Below are positions 9,822 to 19,238 of a stretch of DNA of 64,000 nt, in pieces. The stretch lies in assembly GCF_000712975.1 (NCBI RefSeq), contig NZ_JHQL01000003.1, positions 372,001 to 436,000 on the forward strand. The letters are read 5' to 3'. This DNA is from Vreelandella neptunia. Lineage in GTDB: Bacteria > Pseudomonadota > Gammaproteobacteria > Pseudomonadales > Halomonadaceae. The number at the start of each line of letters is the position of its first letter. Positions within the stretch are counted from its first letter, which is position 1. The notes under the pieces were generated by a model that ran no database searches, was not told where the DNA came from, and saw only the letters and a list, made by a program, of their open reading frames with translations. The position numbers and the translations under genes are program-made.

Positions 9822-12554
9822 ATGATTAATAATTTGTTACGTAAAGTCGTTGGCTCTAAAAATGATCGCGATGTTAAACGCATGCAAAAAAGCGTACTCA
9901 GCATTAACGTTTTAGAACAAGCGCTTGAAGGACTAAACGATGCTGAGTTACAGGCAAAGACTGGGCTACTGCGAGAGAAATTAGCAGAAGGCGCGTCGAT
10001 TGATAGCTTGTTGCCTGAAGCATTTGCCGTGGTGCGCGAGGCCAGTAAGCGGATAATGAACATGCGCCACTTTGATGTTCAGATGGTCGGTGGAATGACG
10101 CTGCATCGTGGACGCATTGCTGAAATGAAAACGGGGGAAGGTAAAACCCTGGTGGCAACACTTGCCGTATATTTAAATGCGTTGCCAGGTAAAGGCGTGC
10201 ACGTTGTCACCGTTAACGACTATCTTGCTCGCCGCGATGCCGAGTGGATGCGGCCTTTATATGAGTTTCTTGGATTATCGGTAGGCGTTATTTTTGCTGG
10301 ACAAACTGGCGAAGAGAAGCGTCATGCCTATCAGTGTGATATCACGTACGGCACCAATAACGAGTTTGGTTTTGATTATTTGCGTGACAATATGGCGTTC
10401 TCGCTTGAGGATAAAGTGCAGCGTGGCCTGCATTATGCCATCGTCGATGAAGTCGACTCTATCTTAATTGATGAGGCTCGTACGCCGTTAATTATCTCGG
10501 GCGCAGTAGATGAAAATACTGATTTATACGGCATTGTGAATCGTCTAGCTCAGCAGTTAGAAGAGGGCGAGGCTTCTGAGGACAGTGATGCACCCGTCAC
10601 GGGAGACTTTCTGCTTGATGAAAAACAAAAGCAGGTAGAGCTTACCGAGCAGGGGCATAACAAAGTTGAAGAGCTGATGCGTGCCGAAGGCCTATTGGGT
10701 GAAGGCGAATCGCTTTATGCTGCACAAAATCTAAACTTGCTTCAGCATATGCACTCCGCGCTGCGTGCACGGCACCTTTATCATTTAGACGTTGACTACA
10801 TCGTGTCTGAAGGCCAGGTGGTTATCGTTGATGAACATACTGGTCGTACTATGCCGGGGCGTCGTTGGTCAGAAGGCTTGCACCAAGCGGTTGAGGCGAA
10901 AGAGGGCGTCACTGTTCAGCGAGAAAGTCAGACGCTGGCATCCACTACATTCCAAAACTACTTCCGTCTGTATGAAAAACTCGCTGGTATGACCGGCACT
11001 GCCGATACTGAAGCATTCGAATTCCGGCAAATTTATGGCCTGGATGTGGTCGTTATTCCAACGAACCGTCCGCTTGCTCGTAAAGACCTGAATGATTTGG
11101 TCTATCTCAGTGCGGAAGAAAAGTACGAAGCGATTATTAAAGATGTGAAAACTGAAACTGAAGCAGGGCGTCCTGTTTTGGTGGGTACGGCGTCAATTGA
11201 AACGTCAGAATACCTAGCTCGCCTTATGCGCGAGGCTGGCCTGACATTTAATGTGTTGAATGCAAAACAGCACCAGAGCGAAGCGGAAATTATCGCTCAA
11301 GCAGGTCGTCCTGGTGCCATTACTATCGCAACGAATATGGCAGGTCGTGGTACCGATATTGTTCTGGGGGGCAACTGGGAAGCGGAAGCGGCTAAACTGC
11401 AAAATCCCACTCAAGAGCAGATTGATGCACTAAAGGCAGAATGGCAGAAGCGTCATGATGGTGTTTTAGAAGCGGGTGGCTTACATGTTGTTGGTTCTGA
11501 GCGCCATGAGTCGCGTCGTATTGACAATCAGCTGCGTGGCCGCGCAGGCCGTCAAGGTGACCCAGGCTCTACACGTTTCTTCCTCTCGTTAGAAGATAGC
11601 TTGATGCGCCTGTTTGGTTCTGATCGGGTGAAACGCTTGATGTTGGCTCTCGGTCTAGAGCGAGGCGAGGCGATTGAGCACAAGATGGTTTCTAATGCGG
11701 TTGAGCGTGCCCAGAAAAAAGTAGAGGGGCGCAACTTTGATATCCGTAAACAGCTGCTGGAATACGACGATGTCGCTAACGATCAGCGTCGCGTTATCTA
11801 TGAGCAACGAAATGAAATTCTTTCTGCTGATGAGGTTTCCGAGGCTGTTATTGGTATTCGTGAAGAAGTTATGGAAGATACCATTAGCGATTTCGTGCCG
11901 CCTCAGAGCCTTGCTGAGCAGTGGGATCTACCAGGATTAGAAGCGCATCTTAAAACTGAATTTAATCTTGAGGCTCCTGTTACACAGTGGGCGGCAGAGG
12001 ATGAGCGTTTTAGTGAAGAGAAGTTGCGTGAGCGTCTACAAGCGATGCACCGCGATGCTTACCAAGCCAAAGTTGAAGCTGCTGGAGCTGCGTTAATTCG
12101 TCGTTTTGAGAAACAGGTAATGCTGCAAGTTTTGGATACTCGCTGGAAAGAGCATCTGCAGTCGATGGACCACCTGCGTCGTGGCATTCATTTACGTGGC
12201 TACGCCCAGAAGAATCCTAAGCAAGAATACAAGCGTGAGTCCTTCGAGCTATTCCAGCACTTGCTAACCAACATCAAAGCTGACGTTACGCGTATTCTAA
12301 GTCACGTGCAGGTTCGCCAGCCAGAAGAGGTTGATGCACTAGAACAGAAGCGTCGTGAAGAGTCAGTGCGTGAGCGCTCGATGGCTGCTAGCCGTCATGA
12401 TGATCCTAATGCCCAGCAGGAAGAAGTGTCACAAGAAGCGCCAGGGGCTGATGGCCGTCCGTTGCGTCGTGAAGGGCCAAAAGTAGGGCGCAATGATCCG
12501 TGCTCATGTGGGTCGGGTAAAAAATATAAGCAGTGCTGTGGGAAACTGAGCTAA
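9822..12554 (+). CDS. secA: SecA, preprotein translocase motor ATPase
   Basis: Drives post-translational export through SecYEG. 910 residues, the usual size. Walker A is GEGKT (105-109) and the DEAD-type Walker B lies in [18 protein letters not shown]. The second motor domain has [13 protein letters not shown] and [23 protein letters not shown]. The C-terminal linker ends in a zinc-binding SEC-C motif [16 protein letters not shown], which binds SecB and lipids. The ATG has only a weak GGAA ribosome-binding site (9813-9816), consistent with regulated translation from the upstream ORF. argJ follows after 36 bases. Confidence 0.98.
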   Translation: MINNLLRKVVGSKNDRDVKRMQKSVLSINVLEQALEGLNDAELQAKTGLLREKLAEGASIDSLLPEAFAVVREASKRIMNMRHFDVQMVGGMTLHRGRIAEMKTGEGKTLVATLAVYLNALPGKGVHVVTVNDYLARRDAEWMRPLYEFLGLSVGVIFAGQTGEEKRHAYQCDITYGTNNEFGFDYLRDNMAFSLEDKVQRGLHYAIVDEVDSILIDEARTPLIISGAVDENTDLYGIVNRLAQQLEEGEASEDSDAPVTGDFLLDEKQKQVELTEQGHNKVEELMRAEGLLGEGESLYAAQNLNLLQHMHSALRARHLYHLDVDYIVSEGQVVIVDEHTGRTMPGRRWSEGLHQAVEAKEGVTVQRESQTLASTTFQNYFRLYEKLAGMTGTADTEAFEFRQIYGLDVVVIPTNRPLARKDLNDLVYLSAEEKYEAIIKDVKTETEAGRPVLVGTASIETSEYLARLMREAGLTFNVLNAKQHQSEAEIIAQAGRPGAITIATNMAGRGTDIVLGGNWEAEAAKLQNPTQEQIDALKAEWQKRHDGVLEAGGLHVVGSERHESRRIDNQLRGRAGRQGDPGSTRFFLSLEDSLMRLFGSDRVKRLMLALGLERGEAIEHKMVSNAVERAQKKVEGRNFDIRKQLLEYDDVANDQRRVIYEQRNEILSADEVSEAVIGIREEVMEDTISDFVPPQSLAEQWDLPGLEAHLKTEFNLEAPVTQWAAEDERFSEEKLRERLQAMHRDAYQAKVEAAGAALIRRFEKQVMLQVLDTRWKEHLQSMDHLRRGIHLRGYAQKNPKQEYKRESFELFQHLLTNIKADVTRILSHVQVRQPEEVDALEQKRREESVRERSMAASRHDDPNAQQEEVSQEAPGADGRPLRREGPKVGRNDPCSCGSGKKYKQCCGKLS

Positions 12555-12590
12555 TCACGCGTGGCGAAAGCGAATATAAAGGAGAAAAAC

Positions 12591-13820
12591 ATGGCGGTGG
12601 GTAATGTTCCCTTTCCAGACTTGCCACCCCTTAAGGGGGTGCGTCTGGGCAGTGCAATGGCAGGGATTAAGAAGCCAGATCGCCGTGATGTCGTGGTGAT
12701 TGAACTGCCTAAAACGGCAACAGTAGCAGGTGTTTTTACACAGAACGCATTTTGTGCTGCTCCTGTAGTCGTAGCGAAAGCGCATCTGGAAGCGTGCGCA
12801 AACGCAGGGCATGCGCCTCGTTACTGGTTAATTAACACAGGCAATGCTAATGCAGGTACTGGCGCATCAGGCCTGCAGGATGCTTATGCCAGCTGTGAAG
12901 CGCTTGCTGAGCAAACGAATGTTGATAAAAGTCAGGTTATACCGTTTTCAACGGGTGTGATTGGCGAGTCTCTGCCTATGGCGCGGCTGCTTGCAGGTAT
13001 ACCGAATGCGCTGAGCTCCATGGCAGATGATAGCCTCGCTTGGCAACAGGCAGGCGAAGGAATTCTGACGACTGACACTCGGGCCAAAGGGGCTACCGTA
13101 ACTGTTTCAATCGGTGACCAGCAGGTGACGATCAACGGCATAACCAAGGGGTCTGGCATGATTAAGCCCAATATGGCTACCATGTTGGGTTTCGTGGTGA
13201 CGGATGCAGCGATTGAGCAGACGTTATTAGCGAGCTTGCTACGTGAAACGGTGGATCGCTCTTTTAATTGCATCACTGTTGACAGCGATACATCAACTAA
13301 CGATGCATGCATGCTAGCAGCGACTGGCACTGGCGCTCGTGTTGAAAGTGAAGAGCAGATAGCCGTTTTCCGTAATGCGCTCCAGCGTGTCATGACTGAA
13401 CTCGCTCAAGCGATTATTCGTGATGGTGAAGGAGCGACTAAGTTTGTGACGCTCCAGGTGAATGAAGCGTCTACTCGGCAAGAAGCGTTGGATGTTGCCT
13501 TTACCGTGGCCCATTCGCCATTGGTGAAAACTGCTCTCTACGCCTCTGATGCTAACTGGGGGCGTATTCTAGCTGCCGTAGGACGCGCGCCAGTGGAAGC
13601 GTTCGATGTCAATAAGGTGGTCATTGACTTGGGTGACGTGCGCTTGGTTGAAAAAGGTGGCCGAGCAGCCAGTTATACCGAAGCCGCGGGCAGTGCGGTC
13701 ATGGCGAAAGAAGAGATCATCATTCGCATTAACTTGGGTCGTGGGGAAGAGTGCGCCACTGTGTGGACCTCGGATCTATCTCATGGCTATGTGACTATCA
13801 ACGCGGATTACCGTAGCTGA
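12591..13820 (+). CDS. argJ: ArgJ, bifunctional ornithine acetyltransferase / N-acetylglutamate synthase
   Basis: Transfers the acetyl group from N-acetylornithine to glutamate, recycling it in arginine synthesis; many family members also make N-acetylglutamate from acetyl-CoA. The precursor cleaves itself before a threonine; here NMATMLG places that Thr at residue 197. Other family stretches are NTGNANAGTG and CITVDSDTSTND. 409 residues. ATG 12591 follows AAAGGAGA by a good distance, so an upstream GTG in the same frame at 12561 is not used. Its last codons and stop are part of a small tandem repeat described separately. Confidence 0.95.
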   Translation: MAVGNVPFPDLPPLKGVRLGSAMAGIKKPDRRDVVVIELPKTATVAGVFTQNAFCAAPVVVAKAHLEACANAGHAPRYWLINTGNANAGTGASGLQDAYASCEALAEQTNVDKSQVIPFSTGVIGESLPMARLLAGIPNALSSMADDSLAWQQAGEGILTTDTRAKGATVTVSIGDQQVTINGITKGSGMIKPNMATMLGFVVTDAAIEQTLLASLLRETVDRSFNCITVDSDTSTNDACMLAATGTGARVESEEQIAVFRNALQRVMTELAQAIIRDGEGATKFVTLQVNEASTRQEALDVAFTVAHSPLVKTALYASDANWGRILAAVGRAPVEAFDVNKVVIDLGDVRLVEKGGRAASYTEAAGSAVMAKEEIIIRINLGRGEECATVWTSDLSHGYVTINADYRS

Positions 13821-13863
13821 AAGCGCTGGAAAGTAGCTGAAAAGCGCTGGAAAGTAGCTGAAA
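13813..13863 (+). repeat. 20-21-base tandem repeat at the argJ stop codon
   Basis: GTAGCTGAAAGCGCTGGAAA (13813-13832) is repeated with one extra A at 13833-13853 and again as a 10-base partial (GTAGCTGAAA) at 13854. The first copy contains the argJ stop codon TGA, so the gene tail has been copied downstream. Confidence 0.9.
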
Positions 13864-13943
13864 ACAGTTGCAGTGACGTGCTAACGCAGCGAGATAGCGC
13901 CGTCTTCGTTTAAGGCGGCGCGCACAAAGTGGGTAAAGACGTA

Positions 13944-14900
13944 ATGAGTGTAATGGTAAAACGACGGGTTCATGTTGCGGCGGCTGCAATGATCAGCGCC
14001 GATCAAAAGCGAGTGCTGATTGCACGTCGGCCCTCTAATGTCGATCAAGGCGGCCTCTGGGAGTTTCCCGGTGGCAAGCTGGCACCTTATGAAACAGGGC
14101 TTGAAGGTCTCAAACGCGAACTGCATGAAGAGCTAGGCGTTGAGATTGTACGTGCCCGGCCGCTTATCCGCGTCCATCATGAGTATCCTGATAAGCATAT
14201 TCTTCTGGATGTTTGGCAAGTGCAAGAGTTTGCAGGTGAGCCGTTTGGCCGTGAAGGGCAGGCTGTACGTTGGGTGCCCATGGAAGAGTTGGCAAATTAT
14301 CCTTTCCCTGCCGCTAACTTGCCTATTTTGCGTGCAGTGATGTTGCCCACTGACTACCTGATTACCGGTGAAGAATCCGATGAAGAGCGTTTTGATAGCC
14401 TGCTAGAAAGAGCATTACATGAAGACGGCGTAAGGTTAGTACAGCTGCGGGCGAAAAATCTTAATGAAGCGGCTTATGTCGCCCGTGCTGAGCGTGCTCT
14501 GCGCCTTTGTCGTCAGTACGATGCAAGGCTTCTATTGAACGGTGAGCCTGCGTTGCTTGATAGGATTGATGCTGACGGTATCCATTTGACGAGCGCGCGG
14601 TTAATGAGCCTTGAGCGTCGCCCGATCGCTGAAAATAAATGGCTATCAGCATCAACTCATGATCAAACGCAGCTTTCCCAGGCAGCAGTTTTAGGTTGTG
14701 ACTTTGTGACGCTTTCGCCATTACGCACCACGCCTTCTCATCCAGAAGTAGCGCCGCTAGGCTGGCATGACTTTCAACAGCTAGTGGAACGTGCGGGTAT
14801 GCCGGTATATGCATTGGGGGGTATGACACGCTTTGATGCTAGCCATGCACGCGCCGTTGGCGCCCAGGGAATTGCGTCTATTCGTGATTTTTGGAAATAA
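13944..14900 (+). CDS. mutT: Nudix hydrolase fused to a ThiE-like domain (MutT-type 8-oxo-dGTP diphosphatase)
   Basis: 318 residues in two parts. Residues 1-130 are a Nudix domain whose box reads GG-x5-E-x7-REL-x-EELG, with the family's catalytic glutamates. Members hydrolyse oxidised nucleotides such as 8-oxo-dGTP. Residues from about 150 resemble thiamine phosphate synthase: QLRAKN, HLTSARL, STHDQ, TLSPLRTTPSHP and YALGGM. Two positions normally needed by ThiE look changed (GQxD to TSAR, and the TxTK lysine to PSHP), so it is probably not a working ThiE. Such fusions are common next to argJ in Pseudomonas relatives. The start is uncertain: GTG 13929, ATG 13944 and ATG 13953 are in frame, none with a strong ribosome-binding site. 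Confidence 0.85.
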   Translation: MSVMVKRRVHVAAAAMISADQKRVLIARRPSNVDQGGLWEFPGGKLAPYETGLEGLKRELHEELGVEIVRARPLIRVHHEYPDKHILLDVWQVQEFAGEPFGREGQAVRWVPMEELANYPFPAANLPILRAVMLPTDYLITGEESDEERFDSLLERALHEDGVRLVQLRAKNLNEAAYVARAERALRLCRQYDARLLLNGEPALLDRIDADGIHLTSARLMSLERRPIAENKWLSASTHDQTQLSQAAVLGCDFVTLSPLRTTPSHPEVAPLGWHDFQQLVERAGMPVYALGGMTRFDASHARAVGAQGIASIRDFWK

Positions 14901-14934
14901 AGCCAACTGCCACATGCAGGTGTTTTAATGACTG

Positions 14935-14959
14935 CGCCTGCTCTCTATGAGAGCAGGCG
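14935..14959. terminator. Strong stem-loop between convergent mutT and aguB
   Basis: CGCCTGCTCTC and GAGAGCAGGCG are perfect 11-base arms with a TAT loop. No T-run follows on either strand, so it may be a weak or factor-assisted bidirectional terminator, or an mRNA 3'-end stabiliser. Confidence 0.6.
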
Positions 14960-14980
14960 TCCATGTTATTATCATCTGAG

Positions 14981-15055
14981 GTTTTTATCAGGCGAGGGGT
15001 TTATCAGGTAAAGTTTTTATCAGGTTAGGTTTTTATCAGGTTAGGTTTATTAGCC
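14981..15055. repeat. 16-base tandem repeat in the mutT-aguB gap
   Basis: About four and a half copies of GTTTTTATCAGGTTAG: the first two are degenerate (14981-14997, 14998-15012), the next two are identical (15013-15028, 15029-15044), and a truncated copy follows at 15045. It fills the space between the stem-loop and the aguB stop codon. Confidence 0.88.
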
Positions 15056-15068
15056 AACTGGCTGGTTA

Positions 15069-15971
15069 TCAATCGCGATAGCGGCGGGTTAAATCACCGT
15101 AAGCATCAATGCGGCGGTCGCGTAAATATGGCCAAATGCGCCGAGTGTTCTCGCTACGAGCCATGTCTATCTTGACTACTAATTGCTGCGACTCCTCTCC
15201 TGCATGCGCTAGCATTTCACCTTGTGGGCCGCATACGAAGCTTCCACCCCAGAACGTAATGCCGTCACCAACGCCAGAGTGGTCGGGTTCAAAGCCCACA
15301 CGGTTAGCGACCATTACGGGTAACCCGTTAGCAACGCCATGGGAGCGCTGTATAATAGTCCAGGCATCTTTCTGACGCGCTTTTTCAGCGTCATCATCAT
15401 TTGGGTCCCAGCCAATGGCGGTGGGGTAGAGAAGTAGCTCTGCACCACTTAGTGCCATTAACCGTGCTGCTTCTGGATACCATTGATCCCAGCAAACCAA
15501 GACCCCTAGACGCCCAACAGAGGTGTCAATGGGCGTGAAGCCTTGGCCGCGATCGTCATCAGCATCGCCAGGGGTAAAGTAAAACTTTTCGTAAAAGGCT
15601 GGATCATCAGGAATGTGCATTTTACGGTACTGCCCAACACGTCCTTTTGCGCGGTCATAAACGACGGCTGTATTGTGGTAAAGCCCCGCTGCACGCTTTT
15701 CAAATAGTGACCCTACCAGCACGATATCCAACTCTTTAGCCAGTTCGGCTAGGCGTTGCCCAGTAGGGCCGTCTAGTGGTTCAGCTAAATCAAACAGTGC
15801 AGGGTCTTCGTACTGGCAAAAGTAATGAGTGGCATGCAACTCCTGAAGCAACACTAATTGTGCCCCTTGGCTAACGGCTGAGCGTATGCCAGCTTCGCTG
15901 GCAGCAAGACTACGTGCTTTATCTGGCCACGCTGACTGTTGAACAACACCGACGATTAAGCTGTTAGGCAT
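15069..15971 (-). CDS. aguB: AguB, N-carbamoylputrescine amidohydrolase
   Basis: Nitrilase-superfamily enzyme that converts N-carbamoylputrescine to putrescine, ammonia and CO2. The Glu-Lys-Cys triad is visible: E44 in LLQELHATHYF, K117 in YRKMHIPDD and C160 in GVLVCWDQWYPE. The segment RSHGVANGLPV and the 300-residue length fit the AguB subfamily. It lies nine bases downstream of aguA on the same strand, so the two form an agmatine-to-putrescine pair. Confidence 0.94.
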   Translation of the reverse strand: MPNSLIVGVVQQSAWPDKARSLAASEAGIRSAVSQGAQLVLLQELHATHYFCQYEDPALFDLAEPLDGPTGQRLAELAKELDIVLVGSLFEKRAAGLYHNTAVVYDRAKGRVGQYRKMHIPDDPAFYEKFYFTPGDADDDRGQGFTPIDTSVGRLGVLVCWDQWYPEAARLMALSGAELLLYPTAIGWDPNDDDAEKARQKDAWTIIQRSHGVANGLPVMVANRVGFEPDHSGVGDGITFWGGSFVCGPQGEMLAHAGEESQQLVVKIDMARSENTRRIWPYLRDRRIDAYGDLTRRYRD

Positions 15972-15980
15972 GATGGCTCC

Positions 15981-17051
15981 TTAGGAGTGACTAAGTGCAG
16001 GGACAAGAGTGCCTCTTGGTAGCTGCATGGTTAAACAGTGGAGGCTGCCATGCTGGCGAATGACGCTAACACACTCAATTGGAATCATCGTGTGTTCTGG
16101 GAAGGCAACACTCAATGCTTGCAGTGCGATCAGATCGGCAGGATCGCCGTAAGTGGGCACCAGTACGGCATGATTGATAATTAAAAAATTTGCGTAGGTA
16201 GCAGGAAGGCGATGACCATCGTCAGGATCAAAGCAGGCCTGAGGCCATGGCAAAGCAATTAATTGGTAGGGTTCGCCGTTGCGCTGGCGAAACGCCATCA
16301 GTTCTTGCTCCATCGCATTTAATGCTGGGTAGTGAGGGTCGGTGGGGTCGTCGCAGCGGACATAAGCAATGGTCGAGGCGTTGCAAAAGCGTGCGAGCGT
16401 ATCAACATGGCTGTCGGTATCGTCACCTTCAAGATGCCCGTTTGCTAGCCATAGGAATCGGTCGACACCGAAATCTTTCGCTAATTGAGCTTCAACATCT
16501 GTGCGTGATAGTGACGAATTGCGATTTGGGTTCAGCAGGCAGGCCTCGGTGGTTAGCAGCGTGCCCTCACCGTCGGTTTCAATTGCACCGCCTTCTAGTA
16601 CCATATTCCGTGTAGTGACAGGGCAGGCCCACACGCCTATATCGTCCAGCCATTGAGTAAGCCGATTGTCATGCTCGGCAGGGAATTTACCGCCCCAGCC
16701 AGTGAACGTGTAATCCAGTATGAGCGGCTGCAGAGCTTCGTCTACCACGGTGATCGGCCCATGGTCCCTAGCCCAAGTGTCATCTGTGGGCGCGACAATG
16801 AGCATCAGTTGTGATTGAGGAATGCCATAGGCGTCAAACGTCGCAGCCAAGCGGCGCTGGGTGGCAACATCAGGAACGCTGATCAGCACGCGCTGATAGC
16901 GTGTCGTGGCTATCACGATACGCTCAAGTGTTGCCTCGATACGCGATAACAACGATGCCCAGTCGCCATCTGGGCGCGGCCAAGTCAGTTGCAAGCCGTC
17001 TTGGGGATACCACTCAGGCAATAAACGGTAAGTTTTGTTAGCCAACGTCAC
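15981..17051 (-). CDS. aguA: AguA, agmatine deiminase
   Basis: Guanidino-modifying enzyme of the peptidyl-arginine deiminase family; converts agmatine to N-carbamoylputrescine. Visible are WARDHGPI, LEGGAIETDGEGTLLTTEACLLNPNR (split motif), NGHLEGDDTDSHVDT and the nucleophile cysteine at about residue 339 in GSLHCLTMQLPRG. 356 residues. The proposed start is GTG 17051 with AAGAG upstream; a TTG two codons later is possible. The 212-base gap to the divergent lolC presumably holds both promoters, though I could not place them. Confidence 0.92.
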   Translation of the reverse strand: MTLANKTYRLLPEWYPQDGLQLTWPRPDGDWASLLSRIEATLERIVIATTRYQRVLISVPDVATQRRLAATFDAYGIPQSQLMLIVAPTDDTWARDHGPITVVDEALQPLILDYTFTGWGGKFPAEHDNRLTQWLDDIGVWACPVTTRNMVLEGGAIETDGEGTLLTTEACLLNPNRNSSLSRTDVEAQLAKDFGVDRFLWLANGHLEGDDTDSHVDTLARFCNASTIAYVRCDDPTDPHYPALNAMEQELMAFRQRNGEPYQLIALPWPQACFDPDDGHRLPATYANFLIINHAVLVPTYGDPADLIALQALSVAFPEHTMIPIECVSVIRQHGSLHCLTMQLPRGTLVPALSHS

Positions 17052-17263
17052 AGATGCTCTTAATAGTCGAAAAAATGCTTGCCCTAGAGGTTATCTCCGA
17101 AGACAAGGAGAACGGGCGCAATTTAGGGGCTTGTTTACTAACATGCAAGCGTTACCGTACTTGAGGGAACGGCAAGTGGTCCTGTTACTCTAACCCTGCG
17201 TTCTTACATGCACCCATGCTAAAAAAACCGTACCATGGACGCTTATTACTAAGGAATGATGCC

Positions 17264-18505
17264 ATGCTTGATCGTTTGCCTTTTCTGGTGGGGCTGCGCT
17301 ACGTGCGCGCTAAACGCCGGAACCACTTTATTTCGTTTATTTCGCTAACTTCAATGTTGGGATTAATGCTTGGCGTGGCTGTGCTAATCCTTGTGCTGTC
17401 GGTCATGAATGGTTTTGATCATGAGCTCCGTACCCGTATCTTGGGGATGGTGCCTCACACTAAAATTGAGTCGCAAGAAGGATTAGTCGAGTGGCAAGCG
17501 TTAGCAGAAAGGCTCGTTGAGCGAGAGCGGGTCATTGGCGCAGCACCTTATGTTGAACAGCAAGGTATGTTTTCAGCGGGCGGTAGAAACCAGGGGGCTA
17601 TGGTGAATGGCATCCATCCGGACTGGGAAGACCAAGTGTCGATTATTGGAAAGCATATGCGCGAAGGTGAGCTTTCCGATCTAGTGCCTGGCGAGTGGAA
17701 CGTAGTTTTGGGATCTATGTTGGCACGTCGCTTGGGCGTAGGGGTAGGAGACCGAGTTACGCTACTTGTTCCGGAGGCATCGATTACCCCCGCTGGGGTT
17801 TTTCCAAGGCTAAAACGGTTTACCGTTAGCGGTATCTTTAGCGTAGGCGCTGATTTAGATGCCAATTTGGCTTATGCCAATATTGAGGATATGCAAACCT
17901 TAGCGCGTCTGGGCGATGCGGTGGGTGGTCTGAGGCTGGAGCTGGATGACCTGTTTGTATCTGGCAGTGAAACTCAAGCGATTGTTAACGAACTGGGCTC
18001 AGGTTACCGCGGTACGGATTGGACCTTTTCCCACGGCAGTCTTTTCCAAGCAATTCAAATGGAAAAGCGCATGATAGCACTGCTACTTACCGTCATTATT
18101 GCTGTCGCTGCGTTTAATATTGTGTCTACGTTAGTAATGGTGGTTACCGATAAGCGAGCGGATATCGCCATTTTACGAACCATAGGTGCTACCCCGCGTT
18201 CAATTATGGGGATTTTCATTGTTCAGGGGCTGACTATCGGACTGATTGGTATTGCGATCGGCGTTACGGCAGGGGTTATCTTAGCGCTTACTATCTCAGA
18301 TTTAATTGGCTGGTTTGAAACAGCTTTCGGTATTCAATTTTTAGATGCTGGGGTTTACTTTATTAGCGACCTGCCCTCTAAGCTGCAGTGGGGCGATGTA
18401 CGCGATATCGTTATCGCTGCCTTTGGTCTGACCTTCCTCTCGACGCTTTATCCCGCTTGGCGGGCCGCTCGGGTTCAGCCTGCCGACGTACTGCGTTATG
18501 AATAA
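17264..18505 (+). CDS. lolC: LolC/LolE-family lipoprotein-releasing membrane subunit
   Basis: Inner-membrane MacB/FtsX-type permease that extracts outer-membrane lipoproteins and passes them to LolA. 413 residues: a TM segment at about 25-50 after FISFISLTSMLG, a large periplasmic domain, and three TM segments after residue 265. The region PEASITPAGVFPRLKRF resembles the LolC 'hook' that binds LolA. ATG 17264 follows AAGGA by eight bases; the open frame before it is not used. Only one such permease gene lies next to lolD here, so it may be a LolF-type homodimer subunit rather than LolC with a separate LolE. Confidence 0.9.
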   Translation: MLDRLPFLVGLRYVRAKRRNHFISFISLTSMLGLMLGVAVLILVLSVMNGFDHELRTRILGMVPHTKIESQEGLVEWQALAERLVERERVIGAAPYVEQQGMFSAGGRNQGAMVNGIHPDWEDQVSIIGKHMREGELSDLVPGEWNVVLGSMLARRLGVGVGDRVTLLVPEASITPAGVFPRLKRFTVSGIFSVGADLDANLAYANIEDMQTLARLGDAVGGLRLELDDLFVSGSETQAIVNELGSGYRGTDWTFSHGSLFQAIQMEKRMIALLLTVIIAVAAFNIVSTLVMVVTDKRADIAILRTIGATPRSIMGIFIVQGLTIGLIGIAIGVTAGVILALTISDLIGWFETAFGIQFLDAGVYFISDLPSKLQWGDVRDIVIAAFGLTFLSTLYPAWRAARVQPADVLRYE

Positions 18506-18512
18506 GGACGCA

Positions 18513-19226
18513 ATGATGACCTCAAGTACACCGCACACAGCAGCGATTATGCTGGAATGTAACAGCCTGACAAGGATTTACGACGAAGGTCCTCAAGATC
18601 TTACCGTATTAGATCAGCTTGAGCTTAAGGTGCATGCAGGAGAGCGTGTTGCCATTGTGGGCAGCTCTGGTTCGGGTAAAACAACGCTGTTAAACCTGTT
18701 GGGAGGTCTTGATCGTCCTAGCGCAGGTAGCGTAGTGATTGCTGGCGAGCCGCTTTCGGGTCTTAATGACGCGGCGCTCGGTCGTTTTCGGAATCGCTAT
18801 ATTGGCTTTGTTTATCAATTTCATCACTTGCTAGCTGAGTTCACCGCAGTTGAGAATGCTGCGCTGCCGCTCATTATTCGCGGCCAATCTAAAAAAGTGG
18901 CGGAGCAGCGCGCAATGCAGTTGCTTGAACGGGTGGGCATGAAGACGCGGGCGGATCACAAACCTGGCGAGCTTTCGGGTGGGGAGCGTCAGCGAGTGGC
19001 TATTGCTCGTGCGCTAGTGACCGACCCCAGTCTTGTGCTGATGGACGAGCCAACCGGGAACCTAGATCAAACTACCGCAGCAACTATATTAGCACTTATG
19101 GATGAACTGGCTAAAGAGAGCGCTTGCGCGTTTGTTATTGTTACCCATGATGTCAGCTTGGCTGCTCATCAAGATCGAGTGTTGAAATTGGATGGCGGGC
19201 AGTTAATTGAGCAGCAAAATGCCTAA
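18513..19226 (+). CDS. lolD: LolD, lipoprotein-releasing ABC ATPase
   Basis: ATPase of the Lol exporter. Walker A GSSGSGKTT, Q-loop FVYQFHHLLAEFTAVENA, signature LSGGERQRVAIA and Walker B LVLMDEPTGNLD are all present. FHHLL after the Q-loop is typical of LolD. Possible starts are ATG 18498 (inside lolC), 18513 and 18516; TAAGGA at 18503-18508 best fits one of the last two. It follows lolC with no real gap. Confidence 0.94.
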   Translation: MMTSSTPHTAAIMLECNSLTRIYDEGPQDLTVLDQLELKVHAGERVAIVGSSGSGKTTLLNLLGGLDRPSAGSVVIAGEPLSGLNDAALGRFRNRYIGFVYQFHHLLAEFTAVENAALPLIIRGQSKKVAEQRAMQLLERVGMKTRADHKPGELSGGERQRVAIARALVTDPSLVLMDEPTGNLDQTTAATILALMDELAKESACAFVIVTHDVSLAAHQDRVLKLDGGQLIEQQNA

Positions 19227-19238
19227 TAGCTTGTGAGG

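Noticed and set aside
12561..12590. Upstream GTG start for argJ
   Set aside because: AAAGGAGA is located inside this extension at the right distance from ATG 12591.
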